Assembly (NCBI RefSeq): GCF_029223255.1
Contig: NZ_JARHUC010000004.1
Location: 620,001-684,000 of the forward strand
Reading direction: 5' to 3'
DNA length: 64,000 nt
Origin: Albimonas marina
GTDB taxonomy: Bacteria; Pseudomonadota; Alphaproteobacteria; Rhodobacterales; Rhodobacteraceae
Below, in pieces: positions 33,663 to 41,325 of the stretch. The translations under genes and the position numbers were made by a program. Position 1 is the first letter of the stretch; every line of letters starts with the position of its first letter. The notes beneath the pieces are model-generated. The model worked only from the letters and a program-made list of their open reading frames with translations, searched no databases and was not told where the DNA came from.

Positions 33663-34400
33663 ATGACCCAGCTGGTGCTGCGCGACGACCGCGACGGACT
33701 GACGATCCTGACGCTGAACCGCCCGGAGAAGCTCAACGCCCTGACCATCGCCCTGTTCCAGGAGTTGCGCGACCATGTCGAGGCGCTGACCGACGACGAG
33801 AGCGTGCGCTGCGTGGTGCTGCGGGGCGCGGGCAAGTGCTTCTCGGCCGGCAACGACCTGGCCGACATCGGCGCGGGCGCCAAGCCGCCCTCGCGCGGGT
33901 GGCACTCCGAAACCCTGCGGATGATGGAGAAGATGCCCAAGCCGGTGATCGCGGCCGTGCACGGGCATTGCTACACCGGCGCGCTGGAAGTGGCGCTCGC
34001 CTGCGACTTCATCCTGGCCGCCGAGGACGCCAAGTTCGCCGACACACACGGCCGCTGGGCGCTGTCGCCCGTCTGGGGGATGAGCCAGCGCCTGCCGCGC
34101 CGGGTCGGGATCGCCACCGCCAAGCGCATGACCTTCACCGCCGACACCGTGCAGGCCTCCGAGGCGCTGCGGATCGGGCTGGCGGAATACGTCGTCCCCC
34201 TCGCCGCCTTCGAGGCCGAGATCGAGAAGCTGGGGCGGAAGATCGCCGACAACTCCCCCTTCTCCCACGCCGCGGCCAAGCGCCTGCTGGAGGCGACCGA
34301 CGCCCGCCCGCTCGACGCCGGCCTCGCCTGGGAATGGCAGGAGAGCGAGGGCCGCGGCCCCGACGCGGCCGAACGCATCGCCCGTTTCCTCAAGAAATAG
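33663..34400 (+). CDS. Enoyl-CoA hydratase/isomerase family protein
   Basis: A 245-residue crotonase-fold protein. The oxyanion loops are GAGKCFSAGNDLADIG (about 57-72) and HGHCYTGALEVALACDF (about 100-116). The Glu of GALE matches catalytic Glu144 of rat mitochondrial hydratase, but the Glu164 position is not a Glu (FADTHGRWALSP), so it may be an isomerase or another crotonase reaction. The start has a strong site GGGAGGAAACC. It heads an operon with two acyl-CoA dehydrogenases. The acyl chain it acts on is unknown. Confidence 0.9.
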   Translation: MTQLVLRDDRDGLTILTLNRPEKLNALTIALFQELRDHVEALTDDESVRCVVLRGAGKCFSAGNDLADIGAGAKPPSRGWHSETLRMMEKMPKPVIAAVHGHCYTGALEVALACDFILAAEDAKFADTHGRWALSPVWGMSQRLPRRVGIATAKRMTFTADTVQASEALRIGLAEYVVPLAAFEAEIEKLGRKIADNSPFSHAAAKRLLEATDARPLDAGLAWEWQESEGRGPDAAERIARFLKK

Positions 34401-34421
34401 TCCGACCGGAGGCTGACCCGC

Positions 34422-35615
34422 ATGAGCACCGATCTGGAGGCCTTCCGCGCCGAGGTCCGCGCCTTCCTCGAGGCCGAACTGACCGACGAGATGCGCGAGG
34501 CCGCGGCCAAGTCGACCAGCGTCTTCACCCCCTTCGCCCCCTGCATGGCCTGGCAGCAGGCGCTGGCGGCGAAGGGCTGGGCCGCGCCGCGCTGGCCGCT
34601 GGAGGCGGGCGGCTGCGACTGGACCGACGCCCAGCACGACGTCTTCGAGGCCGAGCTCCAGGCCGCCGGCGCGCCGGCGCTGCTGCCCCATAACCTCAAG
34701 ATGATCGGCCCGCTGCTGCTGGACCTGGGCACGCCCGAGCAGAAGGCGAAATACCTGCCCGGCATCTACTCGGGCACGGATTTCTGGTGCCAGGGCTATT
34801 CCGAGCCGGGCTCGGGCTCCGACCTCGCCTCGCTGAAATGCGCGGCGGTGGCGGACGGGGACGACTACGTCCTGAACGGCTCCAAGACCTGGACCACCTA
34901 CGCCCACCACGCCAACCGCATGTTCCTGCTGGTGCGCACGCGCTTCGAGGGCAAGCCCCAGCAGGGGATCACCTTCCTGCTGATCGACGACATGAAGACG
35001 CCCGGCATCGAGGTCCGCCCGATCATCGCGCTCGACGGCTTCCCCGAGCAGTGCGAGGTGTTCTTCACCGACGCCCGCGTGCCCCGCGCCAACGTGGTGG
35101 GGGCCGAGAACGACGGCTGGACCGTCGCCAAGCACCTGCTGAAATACGAGCGCGGCGGCGCCTCCCCCACGGCCGGGCTGCGGCGCAAGCTGATCCAGGT
35201 GCAGGCCGCGGCCGAGGCGCGCGACGACGGCTTCGGGCGCAGGCTCGCCGACGATCCCGCCTTCCAGGAGCGCCTGGGCCTGCTGGCGGCGGAGGTCGAG
35301 GGGCTCGATCACCTGTTCCGCGTCTGCTCGCCCCGCGCCGGCGGCGGCGAGATGGACCCCGCCTTCCCCTCGATGATGAAGACGCTGAGCGCCGACCTCG
35401 GCCAGTCCATCGCCGCGCTGATGATCGAGGTGGCGGGGACCGAAGGCCTGCCGCGCCAGCTCGAGGCGCTGGAGGTGGGCTCGGGCGTCGATCCGCTGAG
35501 CTCGGACTTCGACATGCTCGCCATGCCGTTCTGGCTGAACGCGCGGGCGACGACGATCTACGCCGGCTCGAACGAGATCCAGCGCGACCTGATCGCGCGC
35601 CGGGTGCTGGGCTGA
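34422..35615 (+). CDS. Acyl-CoA dehydrogenase family protein (FadE pair, first subunit)
   Basis: A 397-residue flavoprotein. The flavin segment is CQGYSEPGSGSDLASLKC (about 122-139), and the C-terminal domain ends TTIYAGSNEIQRDLIARRVLG. The family pattern (MSTDLEAFRAEVRAFLEAEL start, W in the SKTWTTYAHHA segment) matches acyl-CoA dehydrogenases of steroid or bulky-acyl pathways. The position of the usual catalytic Glu (YEGT) is Ala here. A second dehydrogenase follows 14 bases later; such adjacent pairs often form one heterotetramer with one active site per pair. Confidence 0.9.
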   Translation: MSTDLEAFRAEVRAFLEAELTDEMREAAAKSTSVFTPFAPCMAWQQALAAKGWAAPRWPLEAGGCDWTDAQHDVFEAELQAAGAPALLPHNLKMIGPLLLDLGTPEQKAKYLPGIYSGTDFWCQGYSEPGSGSDLASLKCAAVADGDDYVLNGSKTWTTYAHHANRMFLLVRTRFEGKPQQGITFLLIDDMKTPGIEVRPIIALDGFPEQCEVFFTDARVPRANVVGAENDGWTVAKHLLKYERGGASPTAGLRRKLIQVQAAAEARDDGFGRRLADDPAFQERLGLLAAEVEGLDHLFRVCSPRAGGGEMDPAFPSMMKTLSADLGQSIAALMIEVAGTEGLPRQLEALEVGSGVDPLSSDFDMLAMPFWLNARATTIYAGSNEIQRDLIARRVLG

Positions 35616-35629
35616 GGGGGACGGACGCC

Positions 35630-36787
35630 ATGGGATACGCCTTCACCGAGGACCAGGAGTTCTTCCGCACGAGCGTCGAGCGCTGCCTCGCGCGCGAGAT
35701 GGATTTCGCCGCCCGCCAGAAGCTGCTGGCCGCGGGCGCGCCGCATTCGAAGGCGGTCTGGTCCGCCTTCGCCGAGATGGGCCTGCTGGGCCTGCCCTTC
35801 CCCGAGGCGCGCGGCGGCATGGACGGCTCGGCCGCCGATCTCGCCGCGGTCTGCGAGGTGATGGGCCGGCGCATGGCGGTGGAGCCCTACGTCTCGACCG
35901 TGGTGCTGGGCGGGCTGGCGCTGGCCGGCGCTCCCTCCACCCCCGCCCGCGACGCCCTGCTGGAGGAGGTCGCGGCGGGGACCGAGCACCTGGCGCTGGC
36001 GCATGAGGAAGGGCACGGCACGCCCGACCCCGCGCGCGTGGCGCTGGCCGCGACCCGCTCGGGCGCCGGTTGGCGCCTGGCGGGCGAGAAGCGTCTGGCG
36101 CTGGGCGCCGACATCGCGGGCTGGCTGGTGGTCAGCGCCCGCGTCTCCGGCGCGCCGGGGGACGAGGACGGGCTCGCCCTGTTCCTGGTCCCCGCCGACG
36201 CGCCGGGCCTGTCGTCGCGCGCCTATCGCACCATCGACGGCCGCACCGGGGCGCACCTGGCGCTCGCGGACGTCGAGCTGGGGCCGGAGGCGCTGCTGGC
36301 CGAGGGCGAGGCGGGCTTCGCGCTGCTGCGCCACGCGCTCGACCGCGGGATGCTGGCGCTCTGCGCCGAGGCGGTGGGCGCGATGGCGGCGCTGCTGGCG
36401 GCGACGGCGGACTATGCCAACGGCCGCAAGCAGTTCGGCGTGGCCATCGGCAGCTTCCAGGCGCTGCGCCACCGCATCGCGGACATGTACATGGCCCACC
36501 AGCGCTGCCGGGCGAGCCTGCTGGTCACCGCGGCGATGCTGGACGCGGGCGAGGCGCGCCCGCGGCACCTGTCGATCCTCAAGGCCCAGGTCGGCCGGCT
36601 GGGGCGGGAGCTGGGCGCCTCGGCCGTCCAGGTCCACGGCGGCATGGGCACGACCGACGAGCTCGAGGTCGGCCACCACGTGAAGCGCATCCTCGCGGCC
36701 GGAACCCTGTTCGGGACCGACCAGCAGCACCGCCGCCTGGTCGGCCAGGCGATGGGCCGCAGCCGCAACGCGGTCGAGGCGCTCTAG
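35630..36787 (+). CDS. Acyl-CoA dehydrogenase family protein (FadE pair, second subunit)
   Basis: A 385-residue partner. It starts MGYAFTEDQEFFRTSVERCL and has the three-domain dehydrogenase fold, but the middle beta domain is divergent (no EPGSGSD-type flavin signature; LAHEEGHGTPDPARV instead). The C-terminal domain keeps NGRKQFGVAIGSFQALRHRIADM and VQVHGGMGTTDELEVGHHVKR. Loss of flavin-binding residues in one partner is a known feature of heteromeric FadE pairs, so I read it as the structural or complementary subunit of the preceding gene. The ATG follows a GAGGGGGACGGACGCC leader. Confidence 0.88.
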   Translation: MGYAFTEDQEFFRTSVERCLAREMDFAARQKLLAAGAPHSKAVWSAFAEMGLLGLPFPEARGGMDGSAADLAAVCEVMGRRMAVEPYVSTVVLGGLALAGAPSTPARDALLEEVAAGTEHLALAHEEGHGTPDPARVALAATRSGAGWRLAGEKRLALGADIAGWLVVSARVSGAPGDEDGLALFLVPADAPGLSSRAYRTIDGRTGAHLALADVELGPEALLAEGEAGFALLRHALDRGMLALCAEAVGAMAALLAATADYANGRKQFGVAIGSFQALRHRIADMYMAHQRCRASLLVTAAMLDAGEARPRHLSILKAQVGRLGRELGASAVQVHGGMGTTDELEVGHHVKRILAAGTLFGTDQQHRRLVGQAMGRSRNAVEAL

Positions 36788-36870
36788 CCGCCGGGCCTCC
36801 GCGCGACGCAGGCCTCCCGGACCCCGGGGGGCAGGCGCACCGCCGGCCCCGCGCCGCGGGCGGGCGGCCG

Positions 36871-36942
36871 GACCCGGGCGCCGCGGCCGACGCGGCGCCT
36901 GCGCCCCGGTTGCGCCCGCGGCGCGGGGCGGGCGTCGCGCCC
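36871..36942 (-). repeat. GC-rich hairpin repeat, family 2, copy A
   Basis: A 72-base block that recurs in inverted orientation at 41029-41100. Read on the minus strand it opens GGGCGCGACGCCCGCCC and ends with a 9-bp hairpin GGCGCCGCG-TCGGC-CGCGGCGCC; a 12-13 base middle part differs between copies. It lies between the dehydrogenase pair and the convergent LysR gene. Confidence 0.75.
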
Positions 36943-36986
36943 TCGGGCGCCGTCTTGCGCCGGCAGGGCGGAGCCTCGGGCCCGGC

Positions 36987-37895
36987 TCAGCCCGCGTCCA
37001 GCGGTCGGCCGAGGCCGTTGCCGCGCACGTGGCCGACGAACTCGCGCGCCGCGGCGCTCAGCCCCTCGCGCCGCCAGCACATCAGGATGCCCTGTTCCGC
37101 GCCCGCCCCGTCGACCTCGACATAGGCCACATCGCCGAAGCCCTTGCGGCTCAGCGCGGCGGGCACCAGCGCCACGCCCATCCCCTGCGCCACCAGGGCC
37201 ACGATCGTGAACCAGGTGCGGATCTGCCAGGGCGCATGCGCCGCCACCCCCGCCTCCGACAGCAGCCCCGCGATGCGGTCGTGGTTCGCCGCCGCGTATT
37301 CGCGCGAGAACAGCAGCGCCCGCTCCCCCGCCAGCTGGTCCAGCGAGATCCGGCTGCGCCCCGCCAGCCGGTGGCCGCGGGGCAGGGCGCAGACCAGCCG
37401 CTCGGTCTCGATCAGGTGGCTGGCGAGCTCCTCGGGCAGGGGCGCCTCGTGCAGGAAGCCCACGTCGAAGCGCGCCTGCAGCAGCCCCTCGACCTGGCCG
37501 GAGGTGTTGACCTCGTGCAGCGCCAACTCGACGTCGGGAAACCCCTCCTCGAAGCCCTTCAGCGTCTCGGGCAGGCGGCGGAACAGCATCGAGGGCACGA
37601 AGGAGACGGTCAGCCGCCCCCCCGCCCCGCGCGCCGCCCGGCTCGTCAGCGCCTGCGCATGGTCGAGCTGGCCCAGGATCCGCGCCGCCTGCGCGGCGAA
37701 GACCGCCCCCGCCTCGGTCAGGCGCACCTGCTTGGAGCTGCGCTCCATCAGCGCGCAGCCCAGCTGCTCCTCGAGCTGGCGCAGCGAGGCCGAGAGCGGC
37801 GGCTGCGAGATGTTCAGCTTCGCCGCCGCGCGGCCGAAGTGCAGCTCCTCCGACAGGGCGAGGAAGTGCTGGAGCTGACGGAAGGTGATGGCCAT
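36987..37895 (-). CDS. LysR family transcriptional regulator (CbbR/CatR-like)
   Basis: A 302-residue regulator. The HTH (FRQLQHFLALSEELHFGRAAAKLNISQPPLSASLRQLEEQLG) covers residues 5-47 with the common ISQPPLSxxLRQLE motif. The effector domain follows (about 90-295). The start is the ATG at 37895 (MAITFRQLQHF); an upstream TTG adds six residues and is less likely. It is divergent from the AidB-like dehydrogenase gene, with two perfect LysR-type palindromes in the gap. It likely activates the dehydrogenase/CoA-transferase unit. Confidence 0.9.
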   Translation of the reverse strand: MAITFRQLQHFLALSEELHFGRAAAKLNISQPPLSASLRQLEEQLGCALMERSSKQVRLTEAGAVFAAQAARILGQLDHAQALTSRAARGAGGRLTVSFVPSMLFRRLPETLKGFEEGFPDVELALHEVNTSGQVEGLLQARFDVGFLHEAPLPEELASHLIETERLVCALPRGHRLAGRSRISLDQLAGERALLFSREYAAANHDRIAGLLSEAGVAAHAPWQIRTWFTIVALVAQGMGVALVPAALSRKGFGDVAYVEVDGAGAEQGILMCWRREGLSAAAREFVGHVRGNGLGRPLDAG

Positions 37896-37906
37896 GGCGG
37901 CGGTCC

Positions 37907-37945
37907 ATATCAAATGCGATATCGTTCAATAGAAAATCGGTATTG
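37907..37945. promoter_or_regulatory. Two LysR-type operator palindromes in a divergent promoter
   Basis: The 134-base gap has a distinct AT-rich patch with two perfect inverted repeats: ATATC-N6-GATAT at 37907-37922 and CAATA-N9-TATTG at 37927-37945. The second contains a T-N11-A core, the LysR box pattern. The arrangement (two adjacent sites by the LysR start) suits autoregulation plus activation of the divergent gene. Confidence 0.6.
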
Positions 37946-38029
37946 GATCGGCAATCGCCCACAGGGCAGTCTCCGCCCCGGCCCCGCCCGACCCTGGATC
38001 GGGCGAGAGAGACCGGGAGAGACGACGCC

Positions 38030-39766
38030 ATGGCGAGCATCCACCGCAACATTCCCGACAGCGCGGGGCTGAACGTCCTGCGCGCCGATCCCGCGATGTC
38101 GGCGCTGCTGGAGGTCTATCTCGACCCCGCCGTCCACGCCCGCATCATGCCCCAGGTCGACCGCATGGGCGCCCTCGCCGGCGGCGCGCTGGAGGAACTG
38201 GCGCTGAGCGCGGACAAGAACCCGCCGGTCCTGCACATCCGCGCCCGCAACGGCGCCGACGACGAGCGGATCGAGAAGCACCCCGCCTACCGGGAGCTGG
38301 AGCGGGTGGCGTTCTCCGAGTTCGGCCTCGCCGCCATGTCCCACCGCGCGGGCGTCTTCGGCGCCGGGGACAAGCTGCCGCCGCTGGTGAAATACGCGCT
38401 CGTCTACCTCTTCGTGCAGGCGGAGTTCGGCCTGTGCTGCCCGCTGTCGATGACCGACAGCCTGACCCGCACCCTGGTGAAGTTCGGCGACCGGGAGCTG
38501 GTCGACCGCTACTTCGACCAGCTCACCTCCCAGGACATGGACCAGCTCTTCCAGGGCGCGATGTTCATGACCGAGCAGGTGGCGGGCTCCGACGTCGGCG
38601 CCATCGACACCGTCGCCCGGCGGGAGGGCGAGGCCTGGAAGCTCTACGGCGACAAGTGGTTCTGCTCGAACCCCGACGCGGCGCTGGCGATGGTGCTGGC
38701 CCGGCCCGAGGGCGCGGGCGAAGGCACGAAGGCGCTGTCGCTGTTCCTGCTGCCCCGCCACCTGCCGGACGGCAAGAAGAACGCCTACCGGATCCTGCGG
38801 CTGAAGGAGAAGCTGGGCACCAAGTCCATGGCCTCGGGCGAGATCTCGCTGGAGGGCGCGACGGCCTACATGGTCGGCGACCCCGGCCAGGGCTTCAAGC
38901 AGATGACCGACATGATCAACAACTCGCGGCTGGCGAACGGGGTTCGCTCCGCGGGGATGATGCGGCGGTCGGTGAATGAAGCGCTCTTCATCGCGCGCAA
39001 CCGCACCGCGTTTGGAAAACGCCTGATCGACCTGCCCCTGATGCGCCGGCAGATCCTGAAGATGCTGGTCACGGCCGAGCAGGGCCGCTCGATGGTGTTC
39101 CAGACCGCCCGCGCGCTGGAGGCCTCCGACACGGGCGACGCGCGCATGGCGAAGGTCCTGCGGATCATGACGCCGCTCCTGAAGTTCCGCACCTGCCGCG
39201 ATGCGCGCAAGGTGGCGGGCGACGCGATGGAGGTGCGCGGCGGCTGCGGCTACATCGAGGAATGGTCCGACGCCCGCGTGCTGCGCGACAGCCACCTCGG
39301 CTCGATCTGGGAGGGGACCTCGAACATCGTGGCGCTCGACGTCTCCCGCGCGGTGAAGCGCGAGGATGCGCTGACCCACCTGAGCGCGTATATGGACGAG
39401 CTCTCCGCCCAGTCCGACGGCGATCCCGCCGCGGCGGGCCGGGCGCGGGAGGCCTATCTGCGCGCCGCCGAGTTCCTCGACGGCGTGGCCCACGACCGGG
39501 CGCGGGAGGCGGACGCCCGCCAGGCGGCCTCGGCCGTCTACAACGCGACCTCGGCCGTGGTGATGTGCTGGGAGGACGCCCGCCTGCGCGAGCGCTCCAA
39601 CGCCTATGCCGGCGACCGCGCGCGCCTGTCGGACGCGGTGATCGCCCACAAGCTGGCCGCGCGCGATCCGTTGCGCGGGACCGCCGACGAGGAGGCCGAT
39701 GCCGCCTCGATCCTCGAGCGCGCCCTGGCCGACGGGCCGGGCGCCGACGCCCTCGCCGCGGAGTGA
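38030..39766 (+). CDS. Acyl-CoA dehydrogenase family protein, AidB-like long form
   Basis: A 578-residue dehydrogenase with an extra C-terminal helical domain (about 440-578). The N-terminal part matches long acyl-CoA dehydrogenases; the flavin segment is MFMTEQVAGSDVGAIDT (about 180-196); RTAFGKRLIDLPLMRRQI and GGCGYIEEWSDARVLRDSHLGSIWEGTSNI follow, so the catalytic WEGT Glu is present. The layout resembles AidB and FadE5-like enzymes. GGGAGAG precedes the ATG at 38030. It is followed 5 bases later by a CaiB-type CoA-transferase, so the two likely handle one acid: activation by CoA transfer, then desaturation. Confidence 0.9.
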   Translation: MASIHRNIPDSAGLNVLRADPAMSALLEVYLDPAVHARIMPQVDRMGALAGGALEELALSADKNPPVLHIRARNGADDERIEKHPAYRELERVAFSEFGLAAMSHRAGVFGAGDKLPPLVKYALVYLFVQAEFGLCCPLSMTDSLTRTLVKFGDRELVDRYFDQLTSQDMDQLFQGAMFMTEQVAGSDVGAIDTVARREGEAWKLYGDKWFCSNPDAALAMVLARPEGAGEGTKALSLFLLPRHLPDGKKNAYRILRLKEKLGTKSMASGEISLEGATAYMVGDPGQGFKQMTDMINNSRLANGVRSAGMMRRSVNEALFIARNRTAFGKRLIDLPLMRRQILKMLVTAEQGRSMVFQTARALEASDTGDARMAKVLRIMTPLLKFRTCRDARKVAGDAMEVRGGCGYIEEWSDARVLRDSHLGSIWEGTSNIVALDVSRAVKREDALTHLSAYMDELSAQSDGDPAAAGRAREAYLRAAEFLDGVAHDRAREADARQAASAVYNATSAVVMCWEDARLRERSNAYAGDRARLSDAVIAHKLAARDPLRGTADEEADAASILERALADGPGADALAAE

Positions 39767-39771
39767 CGCGA

Positions 39772-40995
39772 ATGAAAGACGCCCCTGAAGCCAGCCCCGC
39801 CCTCGCCCCGACCGGGGCCCTCGCGGGCCTGAAGGTCGTGGACCTCTCGCGCGTGCTGGGCGGCCCGTTCTGCGGCCAGATCCTGGGCGACCACGGCGCC
39901 GACGTGATCAAGGTCGAGCCGCCCGCGGGCGACGAGACCCGCGCCTGGGGCCCCCCGTTCCTGGAGGGGACGGCCTCCTACTTCCTCGGCCTCAACCGCA
40001 ACAAGCGCGCGATGGCGCTGGACCTGACGAAGCCCGAGGGGCGCGAGGTCCTGTTCCGCCTGCTCGACGGCGCCGACGTGCTGCTGGAGAACTTCAAGAC
40101 CGGCACGCTCGAGAAGTGGGGCCTGGGCTACGACGAGGTGCTCGCCCCGCGCTTTCCGAAGCTGATCCACTGCCGCGTCTCGGGCTTCGGCGCCGACGGC
40201 CCGCTGGGCGGCCTGCCCGGCTACGACGCGATCCTGCAGGCGATGGGCGGCATCATGTCGGTCAACGGCACGCCCGAGAGCGGCCCGACCCGCGTCGGCC
40301 TGCCGGTGGTGGACATGGTGGCGGGGCTGAACGCCACGCTCGCCGTGATGCTGGCGCTGCGCAACCGCGAGGAGACGGGCAAGGGCCAGTTCGTGGAGAG
40401 CTCCCTCTTCGACGCCGCGCTGTCGCTGCTGCATCCGCATGCGGCGAACTACGTGCTTAACGGCAAGACCCCGCGCCTGACCGGCAACGACCATCCCAAC
40501 ATCAGCCCCTACTCGGCCTACGCCACCGCCACCCGCCCGGTCTACCTGGCGGTGGGCAACGACCGCCAGTTCCAGCGCCTCTGCGCCCTGATCGGCGCGC
40601 CCGAGATCGCCGAGGATCCCCGCTTCGCCACCAACGGCGACCGGGTGACCAACCGCGAGGATCTGCGCGTGGTGCTGGAGGCCGCGATGGCCGACCAGGA
40701 CGGCGGTCCGCTCGCCCAGAAGCTGATCGAGGGCGGCGTGCCCGCGGGCCCCGTGCTCGACGTCGCCGAGGCGCTGGAGCAGCCCCATGCCCGTCACCGC
40801 GGCATGCGGGTCGAGATCGACGGCTACCAGGGCCTCGGCGCGCCGGCGAAGCTCGACCGCACCCCGGCGAACTTCCGCCGCAAGCCGCCCGCCTTCGGCG
40901 AGCACACCGCCGAGATCCTGGCCGAGGCCGGCTATTCCGACGACGAGATCGCGGCGCTGCTCGACAGCGGCGTGGTCCCCGCCGCGAAGGGCTGA
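39772..40995 (+). CDS. CaiB/BaiF family CoA-transferase
   Basis: A 407-residue class-III CoA-transferase. Visible features: LKVVDLSRVLGGPFCGQILGDHGADVIKVE (about 20-49, CoA-site strand-loop), ETRAWGPPF, NRNKRAMALDLTKPEGREV (about 79-97), and VVDMVAGLNATLA, whose Asp matches the catalytic aspartate that forms the aspartyl-CoA anhydride. It swaps CoA between a donor acyl-CoA and a carboxylic acid. It is co-transcribed with the AidB-like dehydrogenase. The substrate is unknown. Confidence 0.92.
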   Translation: MKDAPEASPALAPTGALAGLKVVDLSRVLGGPFCGQILGDHGADVIKVEPPAGDETRAWGPPFLEGTASYFLGLNRNKRAMALDLTKPEGREVLFRLLDGADVLLENFKTGTLEKWGLGYDEVLAPRFPKLIHCRVSGFGADGPLGGLPGYDAILQAMGGIMSVNGTPESGPTRVGLPVVDMVAGLNATLAVMLALRNREETGKGQFVESSLFDAALSLLHPHAANYVLNGKTPRLTGNDHPNISPYSAYATATRPVYLAVGNDRQFQRLCALIGAPEIAEDPRFATNGDRVTNREDLRVVLEAAMADQDGGPLAQKLIEGGVPAGPVLDVAEALEQPHARHRGMRVEIDGYQGLGAPAKLDRTPANFRRKPPAFGEHTAEILAEAGYSDDEIAALLDSGVVPAAKG

Positions 40996-41321
40996 GGCGC
41001 GCGGCCCGCGTCCGGGCGCGCCGGGCCCGGGCGCGACGCCCGCCCTGCGCCGCGGGCGCCGGGCCCGACCCGGGCGCCGCGTCGGCCGCGGCGCCCGGTC
41101 CCCGCGTCTCGCCCGCGGCGCTCGGCAGGCGCCGCGCGCGCCGCGCGGGTCTCCGACCGGGCAGGACGGCGCCCGGGGGCGCGGAGGCTTCGGCCGGCCG
41201 CCGGCCGGGGCCGCGCACCGCGGCCGCCGCATTCGCCCTCGACGCGCGGCGCCCGCGCTGGATAGGCTGCGGCTCCCCGCGCCGCAGGAGACCCGCCCGT
41301 GACCGCCCCGAAAGACCTGCC
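40996..41321. other. GC-rich intergenic region with repeat and mini-ORF
   Basis: 326 bases between two same-strand CoA-transferase genes. It contains family-2 repeat copy B, other strong GC hairpins (for example the CCGGCCGCCGGCCGG cluster near 41192-41207), a TAGGCT-type patch near 41263 and an 8-codon reading frame that overlaps the next gene start. Otherwise I see no gene. Confidence 0.5.
41029..41100 (+). repeat. GC-rich hairpin repeat, family 2, copy B
   Basis: Inverted partner of 36871-36942. The first 30 bases differ by one base only (C/T), the last 25 (GGCGCCGCG-TCGGC-CGCGGCGCC plus GG) are the same, and the middle 12-13 differ. Together the copies bracket the LysR, AidB-like dehydrogenase and CoA-transferase genes. 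Confidence 0.75.
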
Positions 41322-41325
41322 GTGA
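41299..41325 (+). other. Eight-codon mini-ORF overlapping the next gene (leader or frameshift trace)
   Basis: GCAGGAG at 41284-41290, then GTG at 41299 opens MTAPKDLP followed by TGA at 41323-41325. That TGA overlaps the GTG start of the CoA-transferase gene at 41322 (GTGA). The good ribosome site belongs to the mini-ORF, while the gene itself has none of its own, so translation may be coupled. It could also be the original N-terminus cut off by an indel. Confidence 0.4.

Noticed and set aside
32199-35312. A 1037-codon minus-strand frame across three genes
   Set aside because: It overlaps well-supported genes on both strands and reads as repetitive Gly/Arg/Glu-rich sequence typical of antisense GC-rich DNA.
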